Below, in pieces: positions 1 to 7,034 of a stretch of DNA of 17,635 bases. Position numbers and translations under genes: made by a program. Origin of the DNA: an uncultured Jeotgalicoccus sp. (GTDB lineage: Bacteria; Bacillota; Bacilli; Staphylococcales; Salinicoccaceae); contig CANRKV010000015.1 in assembly GCA_947631305.1 (NCBI GenBank), positions 1 to 17,635 on the forward strand. Reading direction: 5' to 3'. Under the pieces are notes generated by a model, which saw nothing but the letters and a program-made list of their open reading frames with translations, was not told the DNA's origin and searched no databases. The stretch's first letter is position 1; every line of letters starts with the position of its first letter.

Positions 1-950
1 CCGGATAAACGCTCTTCCGTCGATTTAATCAGATTCTGTTTTGTTGCATAGTTGTTAATTACTTTCGTCAGTGCACGTTTAAAGCCGTCTTCGTGCGTTC
101 CGCCTTCATGCGTATAAATGTTGTTGGCATAAGTCAGAAGTGTACATGTATAACCGAGGTTGTACTGCATCGCAATTTCAACTTCGATTTCATCTTTTGA
201 ATCATCCATATAAATAATTTCTTCATGAAGTCCTTCTTTCGTCTTGTTTAACTCTTCGACGTAAGATCTAATACCGCCTTCATAATGATATTTAAATTCA
301 ACAGGTTCTTCTTCACGTTCATCGGTTAAATTAATCTCGAGTCCTTTATTCAGGAAAGCGAGTTCTTTAATACGTTTTTGCAGAATTTCAATTTCGTATA
401 CCGTTGTTTCAGTAAAAATTTCTTTATCTGCTTTAAAACGGATAATCGTTCCTGTTTTATCAGTTGTATCTATTACTTTTAAGTCTGCATCAGGTACACC
501 GCGTGTGTAACTCTGATAATGTACTTCGCCGTTCTTGTGAACGTAAACTTCCAGTGTCGAGCTCAGTGCGTTAACAACTGATGAACCGACACCGTGCAGT
601 CCGCCGGAAACTTTATAGCTGCCGCCGTCAAACTTACCGCCGGCGTGCAGTACTGTTAAAATAACTTCAACTGCCGGACGGCCCATTTTCTCCTGTATAT
701 CAACAGGAATACCGCGTCCGTTATCCGTTACTTTAATCCAGTTGTCTTTTTCAATAGTGACATTAATTTCTGAAGCATATCCTGCCAGCGCCTCATCGAT
801 ACTGTTATCGATAATTTCCCACACAAGGTGGTGCAGTCCGCGTGATGATGTCGAGCCGATATACATACCCGGTCTTTTTCTAACCGCTTCAAGACCTTCT
901 AATACCTGTATCTGACTTGCACCATATTGATCCATATTTTGTTCAGCCAT
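1..950 (-). CDS. gyrB: DNA gyrase subunit B, N-terminal part (runs off left edge)
   Basis: This is the ATPase subunit of gyrase, which with GyrA introduces negative supercoils. The gene is partial: 316 codons are visible, and the C-terminal part lies beyond the left edge. The start ATG (948-950) follows GGAAGGTG with a 5-nt gap. Visible GHKL ATPase motifs are WEIIDNSIDEA with catalytic Glu45 and Asn49, DNGRGIP at residues 76-82, and a glycine-rich ATP lid (GGLHGVGSS, about 117-125). After about residue 220 comes the transducer domain, with YANNIYTHEGGTHEDGF and INNYATKQNL. It starts 14 nt after recF and is probably cotranscribed with yaaA and recF. The family assignment is certain. GyrB rather than ParE is chosen from the recF-gyrB synteny. 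Confidence 0.97.
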   Translation of the reverse strand, partial: MAEQNMDQYGASQIQVLEGLEAVRKRPGMYIGSTSSRGLHHLVWEIIDNSIDEALAGYASEINVTIEKDNWIKVTDNGRGIPVDIQEKMGRPAVEVILTVLHAGGKFDGGSYKVSGGLHGVGSSVVNALSSTLEVYVHKNGEVHYQSYTRGVPDADLKVIDTTDKTGTIIRFKADKEIFTETTVYEIEILQKRIKELAFLNKGLEINLTDEREEEPVEFKYHYEGGIRSYVEELNKTKEGLHEEIIYMDDSKDEIEVEIAMQYNLGYTCTLLTYANNIYTHEGGTHEDGFKRALTKVINNYATKQNLIKSTEERLS

Positions 951-964
951 GTTTTCACCTTCCG

Positions 965-2068
965 TTATTCATCGATTTTGATTTTGCCGTTTTCTATTTC
1001 AAAGAGCTGCATATCATCCATAATCTGATGGTTAATATCGCTTATTGAAGTGGTCGTTACAAACGTCTGTACACGGTCCCGGATTGAAGTTAATAAATGC
1101 GCCTGTCTCACTTCATCGAGTTCACTGAGTACGTCGTCAAGAAGCAGTACCGGATATTCTCCGACTTCTTCTCTTATTAATTCGAGCTCCGCAAGTTTAA
1201 CCGACAGCGCAGTCGAACGCTGCTGCCCCTGGGAACCGTATGTCTGAACGTCAAAATCATTAATCGTAAAACCGATATCGTCCCGATGCGGACCGACCAG
1301 CGAAGTCCCTCGTTCGATTTCTTTATTTAAATTCTCAGCTAACAGAGCGGATATTTCCGCTGTCAGCGCTTCTGAATTATCGCTTTTATATTTAATATTG
1401 GGGTTATAGACTACGTTTAAAATTTCCCTGCCGTTTGAAATATCAGCATGAATTTTTGAAGCATGACGCTCGATCGTTGAGATAAACTGCTCACGCTTTA
1501 AAATAATTAAGCTTGCATGATGTGCAAGCTGATCGTTCAGTACCTCAATCATAATCTGATCGACGTTTCTCGATTTTAAATACTGATTTTTCTGGGCGAG
1601 CACTTTATTATAGTCGGATAAATGGTTCAAATATAATTTCGATATTTGACCGCACTCCATATTAATAAATTTTCTTCTGACCTGAGGGGAGCCCTTAACG
1701 ATATTAAGATCCTCCGGCGCAAAGAGCACGGTATTCAAATGACCGATATACTGCGACAGTTTTCCGACTTCAAGATGATTGACCTTGGCCCGCTTCCCGC
1801 CTTTGGCAATACCGATCGACAAAGGCAGCGTACTGCGCGTTGTCGTAATCGTCCCGTTAATATATGCTTCCTCCGCACCGAACTGAATCAGTTCCTTATC
1901 TTTTGAAGTCCTGTGACTTTTAGCCAGGGACAGAAAGTAAATTGCCTCAAGCAGGTTTGTTTTCCCCTGGGCATTATGGCCGATAAAAATATTCAGCTTA
2001 GGATGAAATGCCAGGGACAGGGAATCGTAATTCCTGAAATCTGTGAGTTTAATTTCGTTTAGTATCAT
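965..2068 (-). CDS. recF: DNA replication and repair protein RecF
   Basis: RecF is an SMC/ABC-like ATPase that works with RecO and RecR to load RecA at single-strand gaps. The protein is 367 residues, the usual length of about 370. Walker A is GHNAQGKT at residues 30-37. The ABC-like signature SQGQQRS begins at 279, and Walker B LLLDD is at 308-312, followed by VLSELD. A conserved LVGPHRDD lies in between. The start ATG overlaps the stop of yaaA by four bases (ATGA, 2065-2068), so translation is probably coupled. gyrB follows 14 nt downstream. Nothing is missing or unusual. Confidence 0.97.
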   Translation of the reverse strand: MILNEIKLTDFRNYDSLSLAFHPKLNIFIGHNAQGKTNLLEAIYFLSLAKSHRTSKDKELIQFGAEEAYINGTITTTRSTLPLSIGIAKGGKRAKVNHLEVGKLSQYIGHLNTVLFAPEDLNIVKGSPQVRRKFINMECGQISKLYLNHLSDYNKVLAQKNQYLKSRNVDQIMIEVLNDQLAHHASLIILKREQFISTIERHASKIHADISNGREILNVVYNPNIKYKSDNSEALTAEISALLAENLNKEIERGTSLVGPHRDDIGFTINDFDVQTYGSQGQQRSTALSVKLAELELIREEVGEYPVLLLDDVLSELDEVRQAHLLTSIRDRVQTFVTTTSISDINHQIMDDMQLFEIENGKIKIDE

Positions 2069-2283
2069 TGCACCGGATACTTAAATTTATATTCGCCGAC
2101 ACCTGTAATGACTAATTCGTCACCATCGTGCAGTTTTTTGCCGCGTCGGTTTTCGGGCTCTCCGTTTAAAAATATTTCATTCTCGCTTAAGAACCATTTA
2201 GCTTCGCCGCCCGTACCGATAATATTTTTATATTTTAAAAATTTACCGAGTGTTATCATGCCATCCAAATGAATCGTTTCCAT
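2065..2283 (-). CDS. yaaA: S4-domain RNA-binding protein YaaA
   Basis: This is a small S4-like RNA-binding protein of the YaaA family, nearly always found between dnaN and recF in Firmicutes. A role linked to ribosome assembly is likely, but its substrate is not visible here. The S4 fold is recognisable in GMITLGKFLKYKNIIGTGGE, AKWFLSENEIFLNGEPENRRGKKL and the GD turn. Two in-frame ATGs exist, at 2287-2289 and 2281-2283. AGGAGG lies only 2 nt before the first but 8 nt before the second, so I place the start at 2283 (72 aa). Its stop overlaps the recF start. A promoter lies just upstream, giving a leader of about 20 nt. Confidence 0.9.
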   Translation of the reverse strand: METIHLDGMITLGKFLKYKNIIGTGGEAKWFLSENEIFLNGEPENRRGKKLHDGDELVITGVGEYKFKYPVQ

Positions 2284-2312
2284 AGACATAACCTCCTATT
2301 ACATACTCATTC

Positions 2313-2341
2313 ATTATACTACATTTTTCATATATTTTCAT
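2313..2341 (-). promoter_or_regulatory. Promoter for yaaA-recF-gyrB
   Basis: On the minus strand a perfect -10 TATAAT (2313-2318) lies 17 bp from ATGAAA (2336-2341, 4 of 6 matches to the -35 consensus). Transcription would start near 2305, about 20 nt before the yaaA start. It lies downstream of the dnaN terminator, so yaaA-recF-gyrB can be expressed independently of dnaA-dnaN. Confidence 0.65.
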
Positions 2342-2408
2342 TATTTAAGGCCAAATAAAGCGTTTAGAGCGTTTTATGGGCAAAAAGGCTTTTACCTACC
2401 TGTAAACG

Positions 2409-2455
2409 AAAAAAGAGACCAGAGGCCCGTTTTTTATCAAAAAAGGCATGGTCTC
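2409..2455 (-). terminator. Rho-independent terminator after dnaN
   Basis: Read on the minus strand, GAGACCA pairs with TGGTCTC (2449-2455 with 2415-2421). Inner GCC/GGC and a T6/A6 stem pair around a short GAT loop. Six T's follow (2409-2414). It begins 18 bp after the dnaN stop. Confidence 0.8.
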
Positions 2456-2472
2456 GAATATTTAATTCAGAA

Positions 2473-3606
2473 TTAATATGTTCTGATCGGTAAAATTAAC
2501 TGTACAACTTCAGATGATTCGCTCGGTGTAATAGTGAATGGTCTCATCGTGCCGAAGAATTCAATTGTCACTTCTTCATCCTGAATCGCACGGAGTGCTT
2601 CCATCATATATTTTGAGTTAAATGAAATTTTAATGCCTTCGCCTTCAATAGCTGTAGCATTGATGTCTTCATTTACCGTACCGACTTCCGGAGAGTTCGA
2701 TGTTAATTCCACGTTGTTGTTTTCCACAGTCATGCGGATAACGTTATTGCCGCCTTCACGTGCAAGCAGTGATACACGGTCAATCGCATGGTAGAACTCA
2801 GAATTGTTAACGTTAACTTTCGTCTCGTAGTTTTCAGGGAACAGACGGGATGTATCCGGATAGTTGCCTTCCAGTAAACGAGAGATAAAACGCATATTGC
2901 CGTAGGTGAAGAGGACCTGGTTCTGCGACAGGTTAATTTCTACGTCTTCTTCAGAGTCTGTAAGAATTTTGCTCAGTTCTGATAATGATTTACCGGGAAT
3001 AATTGCATTTGAAATTTCCGTGTTAAATGTTTTATCAAGCAGTCTTCTTAATGCAAGACGGTGAGAGTCTGTGGCAGTGAAAGAAATATGGTCTTCGTTA
3101 AAGTTCCAGTTAACACCAGTTAACACAGGTCGTGTTTCAGATAAAGACACTGCGAAGTTAGTCTGATTAATAATTGTTTTTAAGACTGCAGATGAGAGTA
3201 CTAAGCTGTCAGCATCGTTAACTTCAGGCAGGAGTGGGTACTGGTTTGAATCGTTCCCGCTTAAGTTGAATTCTGATTTTCCTGCAGTAATTTTAGTCTG
3301 GAAGTTGTCGTTTGTTTCCAAATCTACAAAATCACCGGAAAGTTTTTTAATAATATCTACAAAGAAACGTCCTGTTAAAACGACTGAACCCGGTTCTTCG
3401 ATTTCAAGAATTTCTTCATTATCAAGTTCTGTTGGAATTGTAATCTCAATAGATATTTCCGAATCACTGCCGGTAAGTATCATTTGATCATCAGATACAT
3501 CGATTTTTATCCCGTTTAAAATTGGCAGTGTAGTTCTTGGTGAAATAGCTTTTAAACAATGATTTAATTGTTCGATGAAATATTGTCTTTTAATACTGAT
3601 TTTCAT
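2473..3606 (-). CDS. dnaN: DNA polymerase III beta subunit (sliding clamp)
   Basis: The sliding clamp is a ring-shaped dimer that tethers DNA polymerase III and other partners to DNA. I place the start at ATG 3604-3606 (MKISIKRQYF), 9 nt after AAGGAG. A longer reading from TTG at 3612 would leave only 3 nt to the ribosome binding site. The resulting 377 residues match my memory of staphylococcal clamps. Recognisable stretches are RTTLPILNGI near the N-terminus, TGVNWNF and ATDSHRLALRR in the middle, and the C-terminal PIRTY. The upstream gap contains half of oriC. A terminator closes the gene, so dnaA-dnaN forms a unit distinct from yaaA-recF-gyrB. Confidence 0.97.
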   Translation of the reverse strand: MKISIKRQYFIEQLNHCLKAISPRTTLPILNGIKIDVSDDQMILTGSDSEISIEITIPTELDNEEILEIEEPGSVVLTGRFFVDIIKKLSGDFVDLETNDNFQTKITAGKSEFNLSGNDSNQYPLLPEVNDADSLVLSSAVLKTIINQTNFAVSLSETRPVLTGVNWNFNEDHISFTATDSHRLALRRLLDKTFNTEISNAIIPGKSLSELSKILTDSEEDVEINLSQNQVLFTYGNMRFISRLLEGNYPDTSRLFPENYETKVNVNNSEFYHAIDRVSLLAREGGNNVIRMTVENNNVELTSNSPEVGTVNEDINATAIEGEGIKISFNSKYMMEALRAIQDEEVTIEFFGTMRPFTITPSESSEVVQLILPIRTY

Positions 3607-3776
3607 AAGCAAGTACTCCTTATTTAATAGATATATAGTATATAAAATAATAGTAATAATAGTAGGCCCTGTGGATATGTGGAAAACTGCACTGAGCCTA
3701 TACGTACTAAGTTATCCACATGTGTACAAAGTGTTGACTACAGTGTAACATTTATCCACAGTATTCACATTAGTTT
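3607..3776. other. oriC, unwinding half, between dnaA and dnaN
   Basis: This 170-bp gap carries the elements expected of a Firmicutes unwinding region. Two perfect DnaA boxes TTATCCACA lie at 3712-3720 and 3752-3760 (plus strand). Two overlapping near-perfect boxes on the minus strand lie at 3670-3678 (TGTGGATAT) and 3678-3686 (TGTGGAAAA). A GCCC cluster is at 3666-3669. A DnaA-trio run is at 3648-3665, and AT-only sequence of the ATATATAGTATATAAAATAA type occupies about 3622-3650. The order boxes, GC cluster, trios, AT-rich stretch matches the basal unwinding system described for B. subtilis. No separate dnaN promoter was convincing. Confidence 0.88.
3648..3665 (+). other. DnaA-trio array (six trinucleotides)
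   Basis: Six consecutive trinucleotides TAA TAG TAA TAA TAG TAG run up to GCCC and a DnaA box at 3670. Read 3' to 5' away from the box they are GAT GAT AAT AAT GAT AAT, which is the established 3'-(G/A)AT-5' DnaA-trio motif that guides a DnaA filament onto single-stranded DNA. The phase and the adjacency to the box support the call. Confidence 0.82.
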
Positions 3777-5120
3777 TTAATTCAGCTTTTTCTCGATTTC
3801 CTTCAATTCATCTTTGAATAACTCATCTTCCGAAACAAGCCTCGAAATTTTCTCATGTGCATGAATAACAGTCGTGTGATCACGGCCGCCGAACACTTCA
3901 CCAATTTTAGGCAGCGAATTGTCCGTCAGTTCGCGTGACAGATACATTGCGACGTGTCTCGGGAAGGCGATGGACTTCGTCCGTTTTTTAGAACCGAGCT
4001 CATCGATATGAATGCCGTAGTACTCACTGACAGCAACCTGGATGTCGTGTATTGTCATCCGCTTTGATTTCGTTGTAGTGACAAGGTCCTTCAGCGCTTC
4101 AGATACAACTTCAGGTGTCATCGGCTGATTCGAAATTTTTGCATAAGCTGCAACGCGCGTCAGTGCACCTTCCAGTTCACGGATGTTCGTATGAATGTGG
4201 TTGGCAATGTAGATCATCGCTTCATTTGGAATTTCTACATTTTCTTCTTCACATTTTTTACGGAGGATCGCGATTCTTGTTTCAAGGTCAGGCGGTGTCA
4301 CGTCAGTCATTAAGCCCCATTCGAAACGCGAACGGAGACGGTCTTCAAGCGTTGGAATTTCTTTTGGCGTACGGTCGCTTGAGATAACAATCTGCTTATC
4401 ATTTTCATGCAGGGAGTTAAACGTGTGGAAAAATTCTTCCTGCGTTGATTCTTTACCTGCTAAAAATTGAATGTCATCAATTAAAAGTACATCGACATTG
4501 CGGTACTTGTTGCGGAACTGCTCTGTTTTATTATCGCGGATTGAGTTAATGAACTCATTCGTAAATTTTTCGCTCGATAAATAAACGACTTTCGCATTCG
4601 GACGGTGTTCCAGCACGTAGTTGCCGATTGCGTGCATTAAATGCGTTTTGCCAAGACCGACGCCGCCATATATAAACAGCGGATTGTAAGCTTTCGCAGG
4701 CGCTTCCGCTACAGCGAGGGAAGCGGCGTGGGAGAAGCGGTTGCCGTTGCCGATAACAAACGTATCAAATGTGTGCTGCGCATTTAATGCATGTTTAACA
4801 GGGACATTCATTGCCTGATCATTGTTTTTATCAGCTGATTTATTTTGCGCAGGTGCTGAGTTATCCAGTTTCTCGTCCTGAAAGACAATTTTAACTGAAA
4901 CTTTTTCACCGATTGCGCTGTAGATGCTCTTTTCAATCAATGTTAAATATTTTTCGGACAGCCAGCCCTGCTGGAATTCATTATCCGCTTTAACGATAGC
5001 ATCGGTACTATTTAAATCGATCAGTTTTGTATCTTTGAACCAGGTTTGAAAACTGACGGTAGGGATGTTCTCACTGATGTTTTCAAGAACATTTTCCCAA
5101 ATACTATTTAAACTGCTCAT
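3777..5120 (-). CDS. dnaA: Chromosomal replication initiator DnaA
   Basis: DnaA is the AAA+ initiator that binds DnaA boxes, forms a filament and melts oriC. The protein is 447 residues, normal for the family. Domain I spans about 1-80 (IWENVLENISE, FQTWF). A Q/N/K-rich linker occupies about 85-107. Walker A GGVGLGKT is at 152-159, Walker B LLIDD at 212-216, and a conserved RLRSRFEWGL holds the arginine motifs. Domain IV carries AFPRHVAMYLSRELT and the DNA-binding signature GGRDHTTVIHAHEKI. The start ATG (5118-5120) follows AAAGGA. The leader of about 130 nt is studded with DnaA boxes, suggesting autoregulation. Confidence 0.98.
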   Translation of the reverse strand: MSSLNSIWENVLENISENIPTVSFQTWFKDTKLIDLNSTDAIVKADNEFQQGWLSEKYLTLIEKSIYSAIGEKVSVKIVFQDEKLDNSAPAQNKSADKNNDQAMNVPVKHALNAQHTFDTFVIGNGNRFSHAASLAVAEAPAKAYNPLFIYGGVGLGKTHLMHAIGNYVLEHRPNAKVVYLSSEKFTNEFINSIRDNKTEQFRNKYRNVDVLLIDDIQFLAGKESTQEEFFHTFNSLHENDKQIVISSDRTPKEIPTLEDRLRSRFEWGLMTDVTPPDLETRIAILRKKCEEENVEIPNEAMIYIANHIHTNIRELEGALTRVAAYAKISNQPMTPEVVSEALKDLVTTTKSKRMTIHDIQVAVSEYYGIHIDELGSKKRTKSIAFPRHVAMYLSRELTDNSLPKIGEVFGGRDHTTVIHAHEKISRLVSEDELFKDELKEIEKKLN

Positions 5121-5259
5121 AAAATATTCCTTTCTTATTCACATATAACAGCCTGTGGATAACTGATATGCACAGGTGTAGAGAAGTTATGCACATGTTA
5201 TGCACATTCTGTGGATAACTATATGAGTGCCGTTACTTATCCACAACGATATGGGTAGA

Positions 5260-5288
5260 AGTATAACTAATTTTGCTATACATATCAA
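5260..5288 (-). promoter_or_regulatory. dnaA promoter
   Basis: On the minus strand TTGATA (5283-5288, 5 of 6) and TATACT (5260-5265, 5 of 6) are separated by exactly 17 bp. Transcription would start near 5253, leaving a leader of about 130 nt that contains perfect DnaA boxes at 5237, 5210 and 5154. DnaA bound there could block elongation or initiation. Confidence 0.65.
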
Positions 5289-5392
5289 TAGCTTTACGAG
5301 TTATGCACAGAATTAACACTTTTCCACAAAACTTTGCTTACAGGCTGTGGATTTGTGGGGAAACCTATTTTTAAACTGTTGATAACTTTCTG

Positions 5393-5421
5393 TTGCAAAA
5401 TAGTTATCCACATTTTATTAT
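5393..5421 (+). promoter_or_regulatory. Possible second rpmH promoter containing a DnaA box
   Basis: TTGCAA (5393-5398, 4 of 6) and TATTAT (5416-5421, 5 of 6) have 17-bp spacing. The perfect DnaA box 5404-5412 lies wholly inside the spacer, so DnaA binding would occlude it. This is speculative because AT-rich sequence yields such matches by chance. Confidence 0.3.
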
Positions 5422-5462
5422 TGATTTACAGATATCTCATAGAAGGAATCTAAAATAAAAAG

Positions 5463-5491
5463 TTGAAAAGACAGCCTATTTTTGGTATTCT
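5463..5491 (+). promoter_or_regulatory. rpmH promoter
   Basis: TTGAAA (5463-5468, 5 of 6) and TATTCT (5486-5491, 4 of 6) are 17 bp apart. The start site would be near 5498, giving a leader of about 60 nt before rpmH. Confidence 0.6.
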
Positions 5492-5556
5492 TTAATAGTT
5501 GCAATTCTAAGAGACGATAAAAGCTAGAGATATATATTTAAACGGAGGTGTCATTA

Positions 5557-5694
5557 ATGGTAAAACGTACCTATCAACCGAATAAACGTAAACGTGCAAA
5601 AGTACACGGTTTCCGTGAGAGAATGAGTACTAAAAACGGACGCAAAGTTCTTGCACGCCGTAGAAGAAAAGGAAGAAAAGTTCTTTCTGCATAA
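5557..5694 (+). CDS. rpmH: 50S ribosomal protein L34
   Basis: This is a very basic 45-residue protein of the large ribosomal subunit. The translation begins MVKRTYQPNKRKRAKVHGF, continues with RERMSTKNGRKVLARRRRKG and ends RKVLSA. That is the complete canonical L34 pattern, nearly identical to what I remember of the S. aureus protein. The start ATG is 6 nt after GGAGGTG (5544-5550), a strong ribosome binding site. It is the first gene rightwards of oriC and is followed by its own terminator. A strong promoter plus a terminator fits the high output needed for a ribosomal protein, with less readthrough into rnpA. Confidence 0.98.
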   Translation: MVKRTYQPNKRKRAKVHGFRERMSTKNGRKVLARRRRKGRKVLSA

Positions 5695-5699
5695 CCATT

Positions 5700-5730
5700 A
5701 GATCATCTGACGAGGATGATCTTTTTTTTT
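5700..5730 (+). terminator. Terminator between rpmH and rnpA
   Basis: GATCATC (5701-5707) pairs with GATGATC (5715-5721) around a 7-nt loop, followed by nine T's (5722-5730). It should end or strongly reduce rpmH transcription ahead of rnpA. Confidence 0.88.
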
Positions 5731-5747
5731 GCGCCAATACCGGATGT

Positions 5748-5776
5748 TTTATAAAACTGGTGCTTTTTAGTATAAT
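5748..5776 (+). promoter_or_regulatory. Probable rnpA operon promoter
   Basis: A perfect -10 TATAAT (5771-5776) has a weak TTTATA (5748-5753, 4 of 6) 17 bp upstream. It lies just after the rpmH terminator, where a restart of transcription for rnpA-jag-mnmE-mnmG-rsmG-noc is needed. Confidence 0.5.
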
Positions 5777-5806
5777 AATTAATCATAGATATGAAAGAGC
5801 GTAATA

Positions 5807-6145
5807 ATGATGAAAAAGCGATATAGGATTAAAAAAGAAAAAGATTTTAAACTGATTTTTAAACGAGGGAAATCGTATGCCAACAGGCAGTTTGTCGTGT
5901 ATTTAAGGGACAACGATGAAATACCTCATCTCCGACTCGGCATCAGTGTGTCCAAAAGGCTTGGTAACGCGGTGAAAAGAAACCAGATAAAACGGCGCGT
6001 CCGCGCATTTTATCAGCATCATAAAACAGAGCTGAAGCCGCGTGAATATGTAGTTATTGCTCGAAATCCCGTCAAAGATATGAACTATCACGAGATGGAA
6101 AAATCATTATTGCATGTCTTAAAAATCGCGAAATGTATTAAATAA
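5807..6145 (+). CDS. rnpA: Ribonuclease P protein component
   Basis: RnpA is the protein cofactor of RNase P. It binds the catalytic RNA and the 5' leader of precursor tRNAs. The 112 residues are a normal length. It begins RYRIKKEKDFKLIFKRGKSY, and the family RNR motif is seen in LGNAVKRNQIKRRVRAFY, followed by the terminal IARNPVKDMNY region. Two adjacent ATGs (5807 and 5810) could start it. A weak AAAGAG (5794-5799) leaves 7 nt to the first, which I keep. jag follows 15 nt later. The usual Bacillus neighbour yidC/spoIIIJ is absent between rnpA and jag. Confidence 0.96.
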   Translation: MMKKRYRIKKEKDFKLIFKRGKSYANRQFVVYLRDNDEIPHLRLGISVSKRLGNAVKRNQIKRRVRAFYQHHKTELKPREYVVIARNPVKDMNYHEMEKSLLHVLKIAKCIK

Positions 6146-6160
6146 TACGGGGGTAGTATT

Positions 6161-7021
6161 ATGTACAGAATTTATACTGAGAAGACAGTAGATGAAGCAG
6201 TTGCAAAAGGATTACACGAACTTGGCGTAACTGAAGACGATATTAAGATTGAAGTAATTGACGGCGGAAGCGGCGGATTTTTAGGTTTTGGTAAACGCGA
6301 TGCAGAAGTGCAGCTGACAGTCATTAATCCGGAACTGAAAACATATGGTTCTATTGAAGCGATGATTGAAGAGAGAACCCAGCCGGAGCAGAAAGAAACT
6401 GCAGAACCGGTACAGATACAGCCAGAAGAAGTGCAGGAACCGGTAGAACAGCCGATAGAGACTGAAATTACAGAAGAAGTTCCTGAAACACTCGTCACTC
6501 CGGAGCCGGCAGCAGCTGAAACGAAGTTTGAAGACGACATTGAAGACGAGCATACAGTGTATGAATCTCCTATTAATAGTGCAGCGGATGATACGGCTGA
6601 TTATATTTCCCGTGTTGTTCATGAAATGAACATTCCAAACGATACTGAGATCAGTATAAAAGATACGACGGTGACGATTGAATTTCACGCGGAGCTTGCA
6701 GCTAAAATTATCGGCAAGCGCGGCCAGACTTTAAATGCACTGCAGGAACTCGCACAAAATTACTTCAATACAATATATAAAAGCTACGGTACAGTATTCC
6801 TCGATGTGGAAGATTACCGTGCAAAACGCCGTGAAACGCTCGAGAGCCTCGCGGTTAATATGGCGAAAAAAGCAATGCGTACGGACGGCCCGGTTAAAAT
6901 GGAGCCGATGCCTTCTTTCGAACGTAAAACAATGCACCACGTCTTAAGCAGAATGAAAAATATTGAGACGTCTTCAGAAGGACGGGAACCGAACCGCTAC
7001 GTCGTTATTACTAAGAAATAA
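6161..7021 (+). CDS. jag: RNA-binding protein Jag/KhpB (EloR)
   Basis: Jag/KhpB is a cytoplasmic RNA-binding protein, linked in other Firmicutes to cell elongation and envelope control, often with KhpA. All three expected parts are visible in the 286 residues. The Jag_N domain (about 1-53) contains GGSGGFLGFGKRDAEV. An acidic Glu/Pro/Thr linker runs from about 70 to 135. The KH domain (about 145-215) has an IIGKRGQT loop, with G185 and G188. The R3H domain (about 220-286) has R255 and H259 in ERKTMHH. ATG 6161 follows GGGGG. mnmE's ribosome binding site overlaps the jag stop. The usual partner gene yidC is not adjacent. Confidence 0.94.
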   Translation: MYRIYTEKTVDEAVAKGLHELGVTEDDIKIEVIDGGSGGFLGFGKRDAEVQLTVINPELKTYGSIEAMIEERTQPEQKETAEPVQIQPEEVQEPVEQPIETEITEEVPETLVTPEPAAAETKFEDDIEDEHTVYESPINSAADDTADYISRVVHEMNIPNDTEISIKDTTVTIEFHAELAAKIIGKRGQTLNALQELAQNYFNTIYKSYGTVFLDVEDYRAKRRETLESLAVNMAKKAMRTDGPVKMEPMPSFERKTMHHVLSRMKNIETSSEGREPNRYVVITKK

Positions 7022-7034
7022 AGGAGTTTTTAAC

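Larger units (their letters stand above)
5121..5556. other. oriC, DnaA-box cluster between dnaA and rpmH
   Basis: This 436-bp non-coding stretch separates the two divergent arms. Perfect DnaA boxes lie at 5154-5162 (minus), 5210-5218 (minus), 5237-5245 (plus) and 5404-5412 (plus). TTATGCACA variants, one mismatch from consensus, lie at 5187-5195, 5198-5206 and 5301-5309. Other one-mismatch boxes are TTATTCACA 5135-5143, TTTTCCACA 5320-5328 and TGTTGATAA 5377-5385. The minus-strand dnaA promoter and the plus-strand rpmH promoter also lie here. It corresponds to the incA/incB side of bipartite Bacillus origins. No open reading frame or structured RNA was seen. Confidence 0.88.

Noticed and set aside
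3613..3660. dnaN-specific promoter on the minus strand
   Set aside because: TATACT-like -10 matches occur by chance in this AT-rich unwinding region, and no -35 is correctly spaced.
6172..6688. Antisense reading frames opposite jag
   Set aside because: Their Ser/Cys- or Phe-rich composition is the mirror of jag's acidic linker; no ribosome binding site or recognisable domain.
6831..6840. parS-like half site GTGAAACG (also at 7873-7880)
   Set aside because: Only one half of the 16-bp parS palindrome matches; the other half fits at 2-3 of 8 positions, and both lie inside coding sequence (jag, mnmE).
6963..7034. N-terminal extension of MnmE from TTG 6963
   Set aside because: It overlaps jag, lacks a ribosome binding site and adds residues not found in the family; ATG 7035 has AAGGAG at 8 nt.
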